From positions 131,325 through 195,324 of the forward strand of contig CAVXNH010000034.1 of the NCBI GenBank assembly GCA_963762885.1: a stretch of DNA of 64,000 bases, given 5' to 3'. The translations under genes were made by a program, and so were the position numbers. A model generated the notes under the pieces. It had not been told where the DNA came from. It was given only the letters and a program-made list of their open reading frames with translations, and ran no database searches. Origin of the DNA: JASHVB01 sp963762885 (GTDB lineage: Bacteria; Pseudomonadota; Alphaproteobacteria; Acetobacterales; Acetobacteraceae). The first letter of the stretch is position 1, and every line of letters starts with the position of its first letter. Shown here piece by piece: positions 1 to 8,268 of this stretch.

Positions 1-255
1 TGCTGCCGTGAACCACCATGCCGGGCTGAGGCCCATCCGCGTGTCTTGCGTTCATCGTCTACTACATCTGCGCATGAATTCTTGCTTGCTTTGCCGACCA
101 ACAGGCATGGACGATCGGCGGAGTACCGCCGCGCGGCAGCAGGCGGCACGAAATCCGTGACCGATGTTGAAGGTTGCTGCGAGCAGCGCCCAGCGCGGGC
201 AAGAAATTCTCTTCGCGCGTTTGCCGTGGCGTGCCGCGCACCATATCTTCCCGCC

Positions 256-1086
256 ATGGACCTCGACTTCACGGAAGACGAAATCCGCCGTTACTCGCGC
301 CACATCCTGTTGCGGGAGGTGGGCGGTACCGGCCAGGCCAAGCTGAAGGCGGCGCGCGTGCTGGTGGTCGGCGCCGGCGGGCTCGGCTCGCCGCTGGTGC
401 TGTATCTCGCCGCCGCCGGCATCGGCACGATCGGCATCGTCGACGACGACACGGTGGAACTCTCCAACCTGCAACGCCAGATCGCCCACACGATGGCGAG
501 CATCGGCACGCCGAAGACCGCCTCCGCCGCGGCCGCCGCCCACGCCATCAATCCCGGTGTCGCGATCGAGCCCCATGCGACGCGGCTGACCGCGGCGAAC
601 GCCATGGAGCTGATCTCGCGCTACGACATCGTGTGCGACGGCACGGACAATTTCGCCACGCGGTTCCTGGTAGCGGATGCGTGCGTGCTGGCCCGCCGCA
701 CCCTGGTCTCCGGCGCGGTGCTGCGCTTCGACGGCCAGCTCTCGGTGTTCCGGCCGCATCTGGGCGGTCCGTGCTACCGCTGCCTGTATCCGGAACCGCC
801 CCCGCCGGGCCTGGTGCCGAGTTGCAGCGAGGCGGGCGTGCTGGGCGCCGTCACCGGGGTGATCGGCACCTTGCAGGCGACCGAGGTGCTGAAGGAGGTC
901 ATGGGCATCGGCGACACGCTGGCCGGCCGCCTGCTGGTATGGGACGCGCTGGCGTCGCGGTTCCGCACGGTGAAGCTGCCGCGCGACCCGGACTGCGCTT
1001 TGTGCGGGCCGCAGGCGACGATCCACGACCTGTCGGCGCACGCCGAGGCCGCGGAAGCCGGACCGGGACAGGCCTGTGCCGTCTGA
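256..1086 (+). CDS. moeB: MoeB/ThiF-family adenylyltransferase
   Basis: The 276-residue protein is an E1-like enzyme that adenylates the C-terminal glycine of a sulfur-carrier protein (MoaD or ThiS type) in the cytoplasm. The nucleotide-binding loop GAGGLGS is at residues 39-45 and the DGTDN motif at 128-132. Two zinc CxxC pairs are at C173/C176 and C247/C250. There is no C-terminal rhodanese domain, so it is the short MoeB/ThiF form. The start at 256 is where family similarity begins (MDLDFTEDE); upstream in-frame codons do not look like protein. The last 11 bases overlap a DsrE-family gene. MoeB versus ThiF cannot be settled from sequence alone. Confidence 0.88.
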   Translation: MDLDFTEDEIRRYSRHILLREVGGTGQAKLKAARVLVVGAGGLGSPLVLYLAAAGIGTIGIVDDDTVELSNLQRQIAHTMASIGTPKTASAAAAAHAINPGVAIEPHATRLTAANAMELISRYDIVCDGTDNFATRFLVADACVLARRTLVSGAVLRFDGQLSVFRPHLGGPCYRCLYPEPPPPGLVPSCSEAGVLGAVTGVIGTLQATEVLKEVMGIGDTLAGRLLVWDALASRFRTVKLPRDPDCALCGPQATIHDLSAHAEAAEAGPGQACAV

Positions 1087-1456
1087 GCCGCTCGGCATCC
1101 TGCTGCTATCAGGCGCGCACGACCGAGCCCACTACGCGTTCGTGCTGGCCTCCGGAGCGGCGGCGCTGGGGCGGACGGTGGTGGTGTTCGCCACCAATCT
1201 CGGCTGCCACGCGTTGTTCTCCGACTGGTCGGGGCTGGCGGACGCCGAGCGTGATCAGCGTGTGCGGGCGGCGGGCGTGGCGGGCCTGGCGGAGCTGCGC
1301 GAGGCGTCGCAGGAGATGGGCGTGCGGCTGATCGCCTGCGAGGCAGGGCTGCGGGCGGAGGGGTTGGATGCTGCGCGGCTGATGCCCAGCGTGGAGGTTG
1401 CGGGGGTGGCGACGTTCCTGGAAGCGGTGGGCAACGGACAGGTGGTGGCGATTTAG
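1076..1456 (+). CDS. DsrE-family protein
   Basis: This 126-residue protein starts at a GTG inside the end of the moeB-like gene, so the two are probably translationally coupled. The fold pattern (a hydrophobic strand LGILLLSG, then HDRAHYAFVLASGA and TVVVFATNLG) matches the DsrE/DsrF/peroxiredoxin-like family of small sulfur-handling proteins. A cysteine sits in NLGCHAL and another in LIACEAG. The position next to an E1-like sulfur-carrier activator suggests a role in intracellular sulfur transfer; that role is inferred from the neighbourhood. Confidence 0.7.
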   Translation: MPSEPLGILLLSGAHDRAHYAFVLASGAAALGRTVVVFATNLGCHALFSDWSGLADAERDQRVRAAGVAGLAELREASQEMGVRLIACEAGLRAEGLDAARLMPSVEVAGVATFLEAVGNGQVVAI

Positions 1457-1644
1457 CATCGGCGGATCAATGACCACAATCCAGAGTTGTAGATCAAGGT
1501 ATTGCCTTAACGATTTAAGGTGGTTCGTGACAGTTAATGAAACTCTAGGATGTTTCGCAGATTCCGTTAACATTCCATTAAAATAGAGCTTGGCGGAAAC
1601 CCATTCTGCGATTAGGTTGGTGATAACGGAGTTGTGAGGCGGCC

Positions 1645-2235
1645 ATGTCTCGATTGTTAGTTGCATGCCTCTGGCGGAACGGGCTCCGCGCCCTCGCGGT
1701 TCTTCTGCCGTTTTCCACCGCGGTTGCCGCCCCGATCTACAACATACCGATCACGGTGTACGGGCAGTTCTATGGTGGCGGGTCGCTGACCGGGACTTTT
1801 TCGTTGAATGTGTACGGCCAACCCAACTCCTATTTCACGTTTACACTGGGGGCCGGCATCTCGATCAATAGTACCCCCATTCCGGGCGTCACGCTTTCAT
1901 CGGCACTGGCCGATCACCTAGGCGTCACCGGAGGGCAACCGAACACGACCTCCATCGTGGTGCAGACCCCAAACACCGATGATAATTTGTACGTGACATT
2001 CCAGCACGCCCTCAACATTGCCGGTCCCGACCCGTTTGTCATCGAGGAGAACACGTTCACCTCGAGCCCGGAATCCGGGCAGTGCTACGGGTATTCGTGC
2101 GAGACGTCGAGCGAGCTGCGGTTGCTGGCGAGCGGTGCCGCCGAGGTGCCTGAGCCGACTCCCCTGGCGCTGTTGGCATCCGGTCTGCTGGCGCTATGGG
2201 CGGTCCGGCGGCACGCAGCGGGACCTCGCGGCTAG
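1645..2235 (+). CDS. PEP-CTERM sorting domain protein
   Basis: The 196-residue protein has an N-terminal signal peptide ending near STAVAAP and a C-terminal PEP-CTERM tail. The tail is a VPEP motif, a hydrophobic helix (LALLASGLLALWAV) and a basic end (RRHAAGPRG). Such proteins are exported and processed by an exosortase, usually in exopolysaccharide-producing bacteria. The middle is rich in Ser, Thr, Gly and Asn and has no recognised catalytic domain. The 190 bp upstream are much more AT-rich than the gene and probably hold the promoter. No exosortase gene is in this window. Confidence 0.85.
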   Translation: MSRLLVACLWRNGLRALAVLLPFSTAVAAPIYNIPITVYGQFYGGGSLTGTFSLNVYGQPNSYFTFTLGAGISINSTPIPGVTLSSALADHLGVTGGQPNTTSIVVQTPNTDDNLYVTFQHALNIAGPDPFVIEENTFTSSPESGQCYGYSCETSSELRLLASGAAEVPEPTPLALLASGLLALWAVRRHAAGPRG

Positions 2236-2351
2236 CCCTGACGTTCGCTCTGACATCACCGAATGGCGCTTGGCGCGGGAGGCAACCCGCGGCAACCCTG
2301 CCTCGTTCTGGTCACGCGGCCCACCGGCCGCCTGACCACGAGGAGAAGATC

Positions 2352-2534
2352 ATGGATAAGGATCGCGTCGAAGGTATGGGCCATCAGGCCAAGGGTGCGG
2401 TGAAAGAGACCGCCGGCCGGATGATGGGCGACAAGAAGACCGAAGCCGAGGGCAAGGGCGAACGCGCCGCCGGCAAGGTGCAGAACGCGATCGGCGGGGC
2501 GAAGGACGCGGTGCGCGACGCTGTTAAGCAATAG
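2352..2534 (+). CDS. CsbD-family stress protein
   Basis: This 60-residue, highly charged, Lys/Ala/Gly-rich protein (MDKDRVEGMGHQAKGAVKE...) is a typical small CsbD-like protein. The family is induced by general stress in many bacteria, but its biochemical role is unknown. An AGGAGA ribosome-binding site lies just before the ATG. It is predicted to be soluble and partly disordered or helical. Confidence 0.85.
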   Translation: MDKDRVEGMGHQAKGAVKETAGRMMGDKKTEAEGKGERAAGKVQNAIGGAKDAVRDAVKQ

Positions 2535-2669
2535 AACGACCGCTAGACCGATTTGGACGGGGCGCCGCAGACCGGCGGCGCCCCACCGGGCGTATACGAC
2601 GCGCCCGGGATTGCATCGCGCATGGCTTACCGGTTTGCTGCCCGACACAAACAGGGCAGGAGACAAGCC

Positions 2670-3491
2670 GTGGCTGCCAGCCAATCCGACAAGGCCCAAC
2701 GCTTTCGTGCGCTGCACGAAGCTCCCGAACATTTTGTCATCGCCAATGCCTGGGATGCCGGCTCGGCACGCATCCTGGCCGGCCTCGGCTTCGCGGCGCT
2801 GGCAAGCTCCAGCGGCGCCCAGGCCGGCGTGCTGGGACGGCGCGACGGCATGGTGACGCGCGACGAGGCGCTGGCACATTGCCGGGCGATCGTCGAGGCC
2901 ACCGACCTGCCGGTATCCGCCGACCTGGAGAAGGGTTTTGGCGACACGCCGGAGGCCGCGGCCGAGACGATCCGGATGGCGGCTGGCGTCGGACTGGTCG
3001 GCGGCTCGATCGAAGACGCCTCCGGCGATCGGGACAAACCGCTGTTCGACCTGGGTCTGGCGACCGAGCGCATTGCCGCCGCGGTGGCGGCTGCGCGCGC
3101 CTTGCCGTTCGCGTTCACGCTCACCGCGCGGACCGAGAACTTCCTGCGCGGCAATCCCGATCTGGATGACACGATCAAGCGTCTGGTGGCCTTCGAGCAA
3201 GCCGGGGCGGATGTGCTGATGGCGCCCGGCCTGCCCGACCTGGCGGCCGTGCGCGCGGTGTGCAGCGCGGTGTCGCGGCCGGTGAATTTCATGGCAGGGA
3301 TCAAGGGCCGCTCGTTCACGGTGCCGGAGCTTGCGGCCGCCGGGGTGAAGCGGATCAGCCTCGCCACGTCGCTCTACCGCGCCGCGATGAGCGGGCTGCT
3401 GAATGCGGCGCACGAGGTGAAGGAGCAAGGCACGTTTGGATACCTGGAAACGACGATGTCGACACCGGAGCTGAACGCGTTCATGGGCTGA
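2670..3491 (+). CDS. Isocitrate lyase/PEP mutase-family protein
   Basis: The protein is 273 residues if started at the GTG at 2670, which has a GGCAGGAG ribosome-binding site seven bases upstream. It belongs to the ICL/PEP mutase TIM-barrel superfamily that cleaves or forms C-C or C-P bonds in 2-keto or methyl-branched acids. Conserved features are NAWDAGSARILA, the metal-site strand SADLEKGFGDTPEA, GGSIEDASGD and TARTENFL. It lacks the KKCGH loop of true isocitrate lyases, so an oxaloacetate decarboxylase or carboxyphosphonoenolpyruvate-mutase-like role is more likely. The substrate is unknown. Confidence 0.8.
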   Translation: MAASQSDKAQRFRALHEAPEHFVIANAWDAGSARILAGLGFAALASSSGAQAGVLGRRDGMVTRDEALAHCRAIVEATDLPVSADLEKGFGDTPEAAAETIRMAAGVGLVGGSIEDASGDRDKPLFDLGLATERIAAAVAAARALPFAFTLTARTENFLRGNPDLDDTIKRLVAFEQAGADVLMAPGLPDLAAVRAVCSAVSRPVNFMAGIKGRSFTVPELAAAGVKRISLATSLYRAAMSGLLNAAHEVKEQGTFGYLETTMSTPELNAFMG

Positions 3492-3513
3492 CAAAGACGC
3501 TCCCGCGACAGCC

Positions 3514-3672
3514 AACCTCTCCCGCGGGAGCGGGAGAGGTCAAGACGCGTCAGCGGCGAGGGTGAGGGTGATCGGGTCGGCACACTTCGCTCAACCGGCT
3601 ACGTGCCGGCCCGATCACCCTCACCCTCGATGCTTCGCATCTCGACCTCTCCCGCTCCCGCGGGAGAGGTTC
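3514..3672. repeat. Paired REP-like inverted repeat (full copy 1)
   Basis: Two convergent copies of one unit form a stem-loop of about 159 bp. Each unit has a small palindrome (CCTCTCCCGCGGGAGCGGGA type) followed by GAGGGTGAGGGTGATCGGG. It lies exactly between two convergent genes, so the transcript could fold into a strong hairpin in either direction. Other copies are near 4.4, 5.9, 28.8, 38.4, 59.6 and 61.6 kb. Confidence 0.9.
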
Positions 3673-3694
3673 GTTCCCGCGCAACCGGAGCGGC

Positions 3695-4414
3695 TTAGGC
3701 CCGCGGGATCCCCGCGGAGGCAGTCAGACCGCCGTCCACCGGAATGTAGGCGCCGTTGACGTAGCTGGCTTCCGGCGAGGCCAGGAATGCCACGACCGCG
3801 GCGACCTCGTCCGGGGTGGCGAAGCGGCCGGCCGGAATGCGGCCCTCGGTTCCCGTGCGATAGGCCGCAAACGGCGCCATCATCTCGGTATCGACGAAGC
3901 CGGGGGCGACGTAGTTCACCGTCACGCCGCGCCGCGCGCTCTCGATCGCCAGCGAGCGCACATAGGCGAGCAAGGCAGCCTTACTCGCGGCGTAGGCGGC
4001 GTTGCCCTGGCTGGCGAGTTGGCCGATCACCGAGCCGATGGCGACGATCCGCCCTGCACGCGCCCGCAGCATCGGCCGCACCACGGCGCGGGCGATGCGG
4101 GCGAAGGCGAAGTAGTTCACCTGCATGGCTTGCTCTGCCGCACCCTGGTCCATCATGGCGGCCAGCGCGTCGTAGGTGGTGCCGCCGGCCTGCACCAAGG
4201 CGTCCCAGGCCGGGGCGTCCTCCTGAGCGCGGGCAAAGGCCTCCACCGCATCGCGGTCGCCAAGGTCGAGGGCGAGCGCCGTCGTTGGCGTGTCGGGGAA
4301 ATCTCCGGGCGAGGTGCGGTAGGTATAGGTCACCGCCATACCCCGCGCCGCCAGCGCCCGCACCACCGCCGCGCCGATGCCGCGGCGCGCGCCGACTACC
4401 AGAGCGCGGGTCAT
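3695..4414 (-). CDS. fabG: 3-oxoacyl-ACP reductase-like SDR
   Basis: This 239-residue classical short-chain dehydrogenase has the cofactor loop VGARRGIG (7-14) and a catalytic Ser128, Tyr141 and Lys145 in the YAASK motif. It is the last gene of the AcpXL cluster on this strand and would reduce the 3-oxoacyl chain made by the upstream ketosynthases. In rhizobia the same position holds a zinc-alcohol-dehydrogenase-like gene (adh2XL), so a FabG-type SDR is a substitution in that layout. It is separated from fabF1XL by a REP-like element. The family call is firm; the ACP-bound very-long-chain substrate is inferred from context. Confidence 0.82.
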   Translation of the reverse strand: MTRALVVGARRGIGAAVVRALAARGMAVTYTYRTSPGDFPDTPTTALALDLGDRDAVEAFARAQEDAPAWDALVQAGGTTYDALAAMMDQGAAEQAMQVNYFAFARIARAVVRPMLRARAGRIVAIGSVIGQLASQGNAAYAASKAALLAYVRSLAIESARRGVTVNYVAPGFVDTEMMAPFAAYRTGTEGRIPAGRFATPDEVAAVVAFLASPEASYVNGAYIPVDGGLTASAGIPRA

Positions 4415-4419
4415 TTAAG

Positions 4420-4575
4420 AAACCTCTCCCGCGGGAGCGGGAGAGGTCGAGGCGCCCTTGCGCCGAGGGTGAGGGTGATCGGGTCCGCACACTGCATAAC
4501 AACGCTGCGGCGCGACCCGCTCACCCTCACCCGCCACCTCGTGGCGACCTTTCCCGCCGCAGGCGGGAGAGGTTT
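4420..4575. repeat. Paired REP-like inverted repeat (full copy 2)
   Basis: The same unit as at 3514, again present as two convergent halves about 155 bp apart end to end. It lies between fabF1XL and the fabG-like gene, which are in the same orientation. It could attenuate or process the operon mRNA. The right half is diverged (CCTTTCCCGCCGCAGGCGGG). Confidence 0.85.
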
Positions 4576-5853
4576 TCATCCCGCCCCCAGCACCAGACAC
4601 GCGTTCTGCCCCCCGAAGCCGAACGAGTTGGAGATCGCGTGCGCCACCCGCGCCTCGCGCGCCACGTTGGGCACGCAGTCCAGCGGCAGCGCCGGGTCGG
4701 GGCTGTCGTAGTTGATCGTCGGCGGCAGCACGCCGCGGCGCAGCGACAGCAGGGTAAAGATCGCCTCCACCACGCCGGCGGCGCTCAGCGTGTGGCCGAT
4801 CATCGACTTGTTGGACGAGGTCGGCAGCGACCCGGCCCGTTCGCCGAACACCGCCGCCATCCCCAGCCACTCCATCTTGTCGTTTTCCGGCGTGCCGGTG
4901 CCGTGCGCGTTGACGTAGCCGATCGCGTCGGGCGCCAGCCCGGCGTCCTCCAGCGCGTTGTGCATGCAGGCGATGATCGGCTTGCCGTCGGGCGAGGAGC
5001 GGGTGCGATGAAAACTGTCGGCCATCTCGCCGCACCCTTCCACCACGCCGAGGATGTTTGCCCCGCGCGCCCGGGCATGTTCGAGGCTCTCCAGCACCAG
5101 CGCGCCGGCGCCTTCCGCCATCACGAACCCGTCGCGGTCGCGCGAGAACGGACGGGCCGCGGCTTCCGGCGGATCGTTGCGGGTGGACAGCGCAGACAGC
5201 AGCGAGAAACGGATCAGACTTTCCGGGTTCACCGAGGCGTCGGTGCCGATCACCAGGGCCGCCTGAGCCTCGCCGCGGCGGATCGCCTCGACGCCAAGCT
5301 GAATCGCCGTCGCACCGGACGCGCAGGCGGTCGAGGTGGCGATCGGCGAGCCCTTGGTGCCGAATTTCTCCGCCAGATGCTCCGCCACCGCGCCGAACAG
5401 GAAGCGTTCGTGCAGGCGCGGGAAGCGGCCGCCGCTGACGGCGTGTACCATGTCCATCCAGGTGGCCGGCTCGTTGCGGCTCTCCGCCACGGCGTCGGCG
5501 GCGACCCGCTGCGGCCATTCCAATTCGACCGGGGGCATGGCGAGTAAGAGCGGGCCGGGGAAGTCGCCCGGGGTGCCGATACCGGATTCGGCAATGGCCT
5601 CCTGCGCCACCATGGCGCCGATCGCCTCGGTCAGCGCCGGCGCGGAAGGCTCCGGCACGGAGACGAAATCCACGGTGCCGGCGATCGTGGTGCGCAGGTG
5701 GGCGACCGGGAAGCGGCTGATGCGATGGATGCCGGAGACACCGTCCAGCAGCTTGCGCCAGTTCTCGGCCTGGCCCTGGCCGAGCGAGGTCAGCACGCCC
5801 ATGCCGGTGACCACCACCGTCGGCCGGCCAGAATGATCGAGGTTCATGTCCAT
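4576..5853 (-). CDS. fabF1XL: Beta-ketoacyl-ACP synthase, FabF1XL-type
   Basis: This 425-residue condensing enzyme elongates acyl-ACP with malonyl-ACP. All catalytic residues are present: Cys177 in TACASG, His317 in NAHGTG, Lys349 and His354 in NKSMIGH. The C-terminal glycine-rich FGFGGQNA is also present. The start is set by an AGGAGG site six bases before the ATG at 5853; the longer in-frame version would run into repeat sequence. By order and similarity it matches FabF1XL of the rhizobial very-long-chain fatty acid locus. It is probably the active partner of the catalytically degenerate synthase at 7060-8268. Confidence 0.88.
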   Translation of the reverse strand: MDMNLDHSGRPTVVVTGMGVLTSLGQGQAENWRKLLDGVSGIHRISRFPVAHLRTTIAGTVDFVSVPEPSAPALTEAIGAMVAQEAIAESGIGTPGDFPGPLLLAMPPVELEWPQRVAADAVAESRNEPATWMDMVHAVSGGRFPRLHERFLFGAVAEHLAEKFGTKGSPIATSTACASGATAIQLGVEAIRRGEAQAALVIGTDASVNPESLIRFSLLSALSTRNDPPEAAARPFSRDRDGFVMAEGAGALVLESLEHARARGANILGVVEGCGEMADSFHRTRSSPDGKPIIACMHNALEDAGLAPDAIGYVNAHGTGTPENDKMEWLGMAAVFGERAGSLPTSSNKSMIGHTLSAAGVVEAIFTLLSLRRGVLPPTINYDSPDPALPLDCVPNVAREARVAHAISNSFGFGGQNACLVLGAG

Positions 5854-6228
5854 CAGGCGCCTCCTGTCAAACAACCTCTCCCGCGGGAGCGGGAGAGGTC
5901 AAGGCGCGAAGCGCCGAGGTTGAGGGTGATCGGGCAAGGTGCTCCCCCTCCTCTTGAGGGAGGGAGTTGGGGGAGGGGGAGGACCTCGTTTCTTGCGAGT
6001 TGGCCACCGTCCGGCGGTGGCCGACCCGCCCTGAATGAAACTGCGGTGGTGCCCGCCCCCCAAGTCATGCCGACGTAGAGCCTGCCCCGAGCGAAGGCCG
6101 GGGTCGGCATCCACGACTTTTCTCGCGGCACGCAGCATAGTCGTGGATGGCGGGCCTTCGCCCGCCATGACGTGGGAGCCGGGCAGCACGGGTTGTTTCT
6201 TGCTGGATCCGTCAAGGGGATGCATACC
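5854..6228. repeat. Intergenic repeats: half REP unit plus hairpin element
   Basis: There is no gene in this 375-bp gap. Positions 5874-5940 hold a single, half-length copy of the REP-like unit seen at 3514. Positions 6060-6173 hold a second repeat type ending in a hairpin (TGGCGGGCCTTCGCCCGCCA). Between them is a C/T-rich then G-rich stretch (about 5940-5985). The gap separates fabF1XL from ridA, so an internal promoter for fabF1XL could lie here. Confidence 0.75.
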
Positions 6229-6630
6229 TCAGTCCGCAACGGCCACGGCCTCGATCTCGACAAGCCAGTCCGGTAGCGCAAGCGCAGCCACGCCAACAAG
6301 AGTGCTTGCCGGCGGTTCTCCCGACGCAAAGAAGGGTGCCCGCGCCGCGCCGATGACGGTTCGGTGTTCAGGCTTGTAGTTCACGACATAGGTCGTGATC
6401 TTCACGATGTCGGCGTAAGTCGCACCGGCGGCGGCGAGCGCCAGACCGACATTGCGCATGGCCTGTGCTGTTTGCGCGGCGACGTCGCCCGCACCGACCA
6501 GCGTGCCAAACGCGTCAATGGACACCTGTCCGGCCGTGTAGATCGTGCGTTTTCCCGCAGCGACAACGACATGCGAGTATGCGGGGTTCTGCGAAAGCCC
6601 GGCTGTGCGGGGACGTTCGATGACACTCAT
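6229..6630 (-). CDS. RidA/YjgF-family protein
   Basis: This 133-residue protein has the RidA fold signature (TAGQVSIDAFGTLVGAGDVAAQ, VEIEAVAVAD). RidA proteins hydrolyse reactive enamine/imine intermediates, but here the usual substrate-binding arginine before the VGVAAL strand appears replaced (PASTLVGV). It may therefore be one of the non-deaminase Rid subfamilies. A strong AAAGGAGG site lies within the last codons and stop of the upstream tfoX-like gene, so the two are coupled. The pair sits inside the AcpXL cluster and is not part of the known rhizobial version. Confidence 0.8.
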   Translation of the reverse strand: MSVIERPRTAGLSQNPAYSHVVVAAGKRTIYTAGQVSIDAFGTLVGAGDVAAQTAQAMRNVGLALAAAGATYADIVKITTYVVNYKPEHRTVIGAARAPFFASGEPPASTLVGVAALALPDWLVEIEAVAVAD

Positions 6631-6633
6631 GCC

Positions 6634-7011
6634 TCAACCTCCTTTGATATCCGTTTTCGACGCTGTCCGTCCCCTCCTGACCGCGACCCGTCGCGCCGCC
6701 GCCAGCGCGGCACGAGCCCACGTCACAAGCTCGGCCGGTTCGTCCAGCAGCCGCTCCGGCACGCGCCAAAAGGCCAGGTCTATGGTGCGACCCTGCTTCT
6801 CGTAGTTGAGCGGAGGCGTCGATCCGGCTTCCTTGAAGACCGCCTTGTTGTGCTCATCCACCCGGACAAAGAGCACGTCGTCCGCGATCATCCCAAACAT
6901 CAGTCCATTGCAAAACACGCCCGTCTTGCCGAACATTCGCCGCATCGTAAGCCGGCCCATCGGCGTTAACTGCTCACGCAGGAACTCGGCGAAGCTCTTG
7001 CTGGCGACCAT
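6634..7011 (-). CDS. TfoX N-terminal domain protein
   Basis: The protein is 125 residues from the ATG at 7011 (MVASKSFAEFLREQL). Motifs such as GRLTMRRMFGKTGVFCNGLMFGMIADD and LPLNYEK-like TPPLNYEKQGR are typical of the TfoX/Sxy N-terminal domain. In gamma-proteobacteria Sxy activates competence genes. The single-domain forms of alphaproteobacteria have no established role. It is co-oriented with and immediately upstream of the ridA-like gene. Confidence 0.8.
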   Translation of the reverse strand: MVASKSFAEFLREQLTPMGRLTMRRMFGKTGVFCNGLMFGMIADDVLFVRVDEHNKAVFKEAGSTPPLNYEKQGRTIDLAFWRVPERLLDEPAELVTWARAALAAARRVAVRRGRTASKTDIKGG

Positions 7012-7059
7012 CCTATAAACCCATGTCCCGGAATCTCGCCCGCTCACACGGGAGAGGCT

Positions 7060-8268
7060 TCAGGGCCTGGTCACCAGGGCCATGGCTTCGCCGCGCCACA
7101 GGCCCCACGAGGTCACCACGACCTGCCGCAGTTCGCCTGACATCGGCGCCTCGGCTGCTTCCAGCGGAGCGAACAGCCGGCCCCGCGATACCGCCATCGC
7201 TGCCAGCGCCAGGCTGGATGGGAAGGCCGCTTCCAGCGAATGGCCCAGCGCCGTGGCGGTCGCGCGCACCGGCAGGCCGAGGCTACCCAGGAACGCAGCC
7301 TCCTCACTGGTGGGCGCGGATGCGCCAGACGCGCTCGACACCACCGCCGCCCCGCCGTCGCGCAATGCCGGCTGGATCGCCTCCAGTTGGCGCGCGGCGT
7401 TGGCGGTCGCCTCGCCTGGACGCCGGCGGCAGCGGTCGGTGGCGATGGCAGCAATCCGCGCGATCGGGGTAACGCCACGCGCCACGGCGTGGGCGCGGCT
7501 TTCGATCACCATAAAGCAGCCGACCGAGCCCAGCACCATGCCGCCGCCCAGCGCCTGCCGCGCCCAGATCGGAGCGAACGCCTGGGTGCCGTCCGGAGCC
7601 TGCTTCCACATGATGCCGCCGGCTTCGTGGACGATCAGCGTATCGGGCCGCTCGGCGTTGAACGAGCTGCCAACGAGGAACAGTTCCCCCTGTCCGGCCG
7701 CGATGCGCGCACAGGCGGTGCGCACCGCGTCCGTCCCGGACGCCTCCTCGCCCATGAAGGTGCGCGACGAACCGACCACGCCGTGCACCAGCGAGATATT
7801 CCCCGCCAGCAGGTTGGAGAGCTGGGCCAGAAACAGCGTCGGCCGCAGATCCGCCAGCAGCCGCTCATTCAGCAGGGCGCCCGGATCGGCAGCGTGCCGC
7901 ATGGCCGCGAGGATCGCCTCGTCCGCCGGATAGTCGCGCTCGCCGCCGCCGGCCGCGACGATCATGTGCATGCGCTGGAGCAAGTCCGGGTTGCCCTTGA
8001 CCCCGGCCGCGTCGAGGGCGAGGCCGGCGGCGTGTACGCCGATGCGCTGCCACGCCTCCATCTGGCGCTGGTCGCCGCGCTTGGGGATCTGCTTGTCCAG
8101 GTCCAGCTTGACCATGGGATGCACCAGCCACGGCGCGTAGCGCTCCGTGTCCACCACGGGGGCGAACCCGCCTGGAGCGTCCAGCGCAGCCCAGTGCGCG
8201 TCGGGGCCTTCGCCGAGGCACGAGGCCAGGCCGATTCCGGTGATCAGTGCGTCGCGGTCAGCCGTCAC
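7060..8268 (-). CDS. fabF2XL: Ketosynthase-fold protein without catalytic residues, FabF2XL-type
   Basis: The protein is 402 residues with an overall thiolase/KAS fold (ITGIGLASCLGEG at the start, ALGHSLEA near 341-348). The nucleophile cysteine is replaced: the motif reads GEEASGT, with Glu175 where FabF1XL has Cys177. The first active-site histidine (HGTGT) reads ASGAS with Ala313, and the NK-lysine is a Thr. Only His343 is kept. This resembles the chain-length-factor arrangement of type II polyketide synthases, so it may pair with FabF1XL and control chain length. It overlaps fabZXL by 4 bp (ATGA). Confidence 0.82.
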   Translation of the reverse strand: MTADRDALITGIGLASCLGEGPDAHWAALDAPGGFAPVVDTERYAPWLVHPMVKLDLDKQIPKRGDQRQMEAWQRIGVHAAGLALDAAGVKGNPDLLQRMHMIVAAGGGERDYPADEAILAAMRHAADPGALLNERLLADLRPTLFLAQLSNLLAGNISLVHGVVGSSRTFMGEEASGTDAVRTACARIAAGQGELFLVGSSFNAERPDTLIVHEAGGIMWKQAPDGTQAFAPIWARQALGGGMVLGSVGCFMVIESRAHAVARGVTPIARIAAIATDRCRRRPGEATANAARQLEAIQPALRDGGAAVVSSASGASAPTSEEAAFLGSLGLPVRATATALGHSLEAAFPSSLALAAMAVSRGRLFAPLEAAEAPMSGELRQVVVTSWGLWRGEAMALVTRP

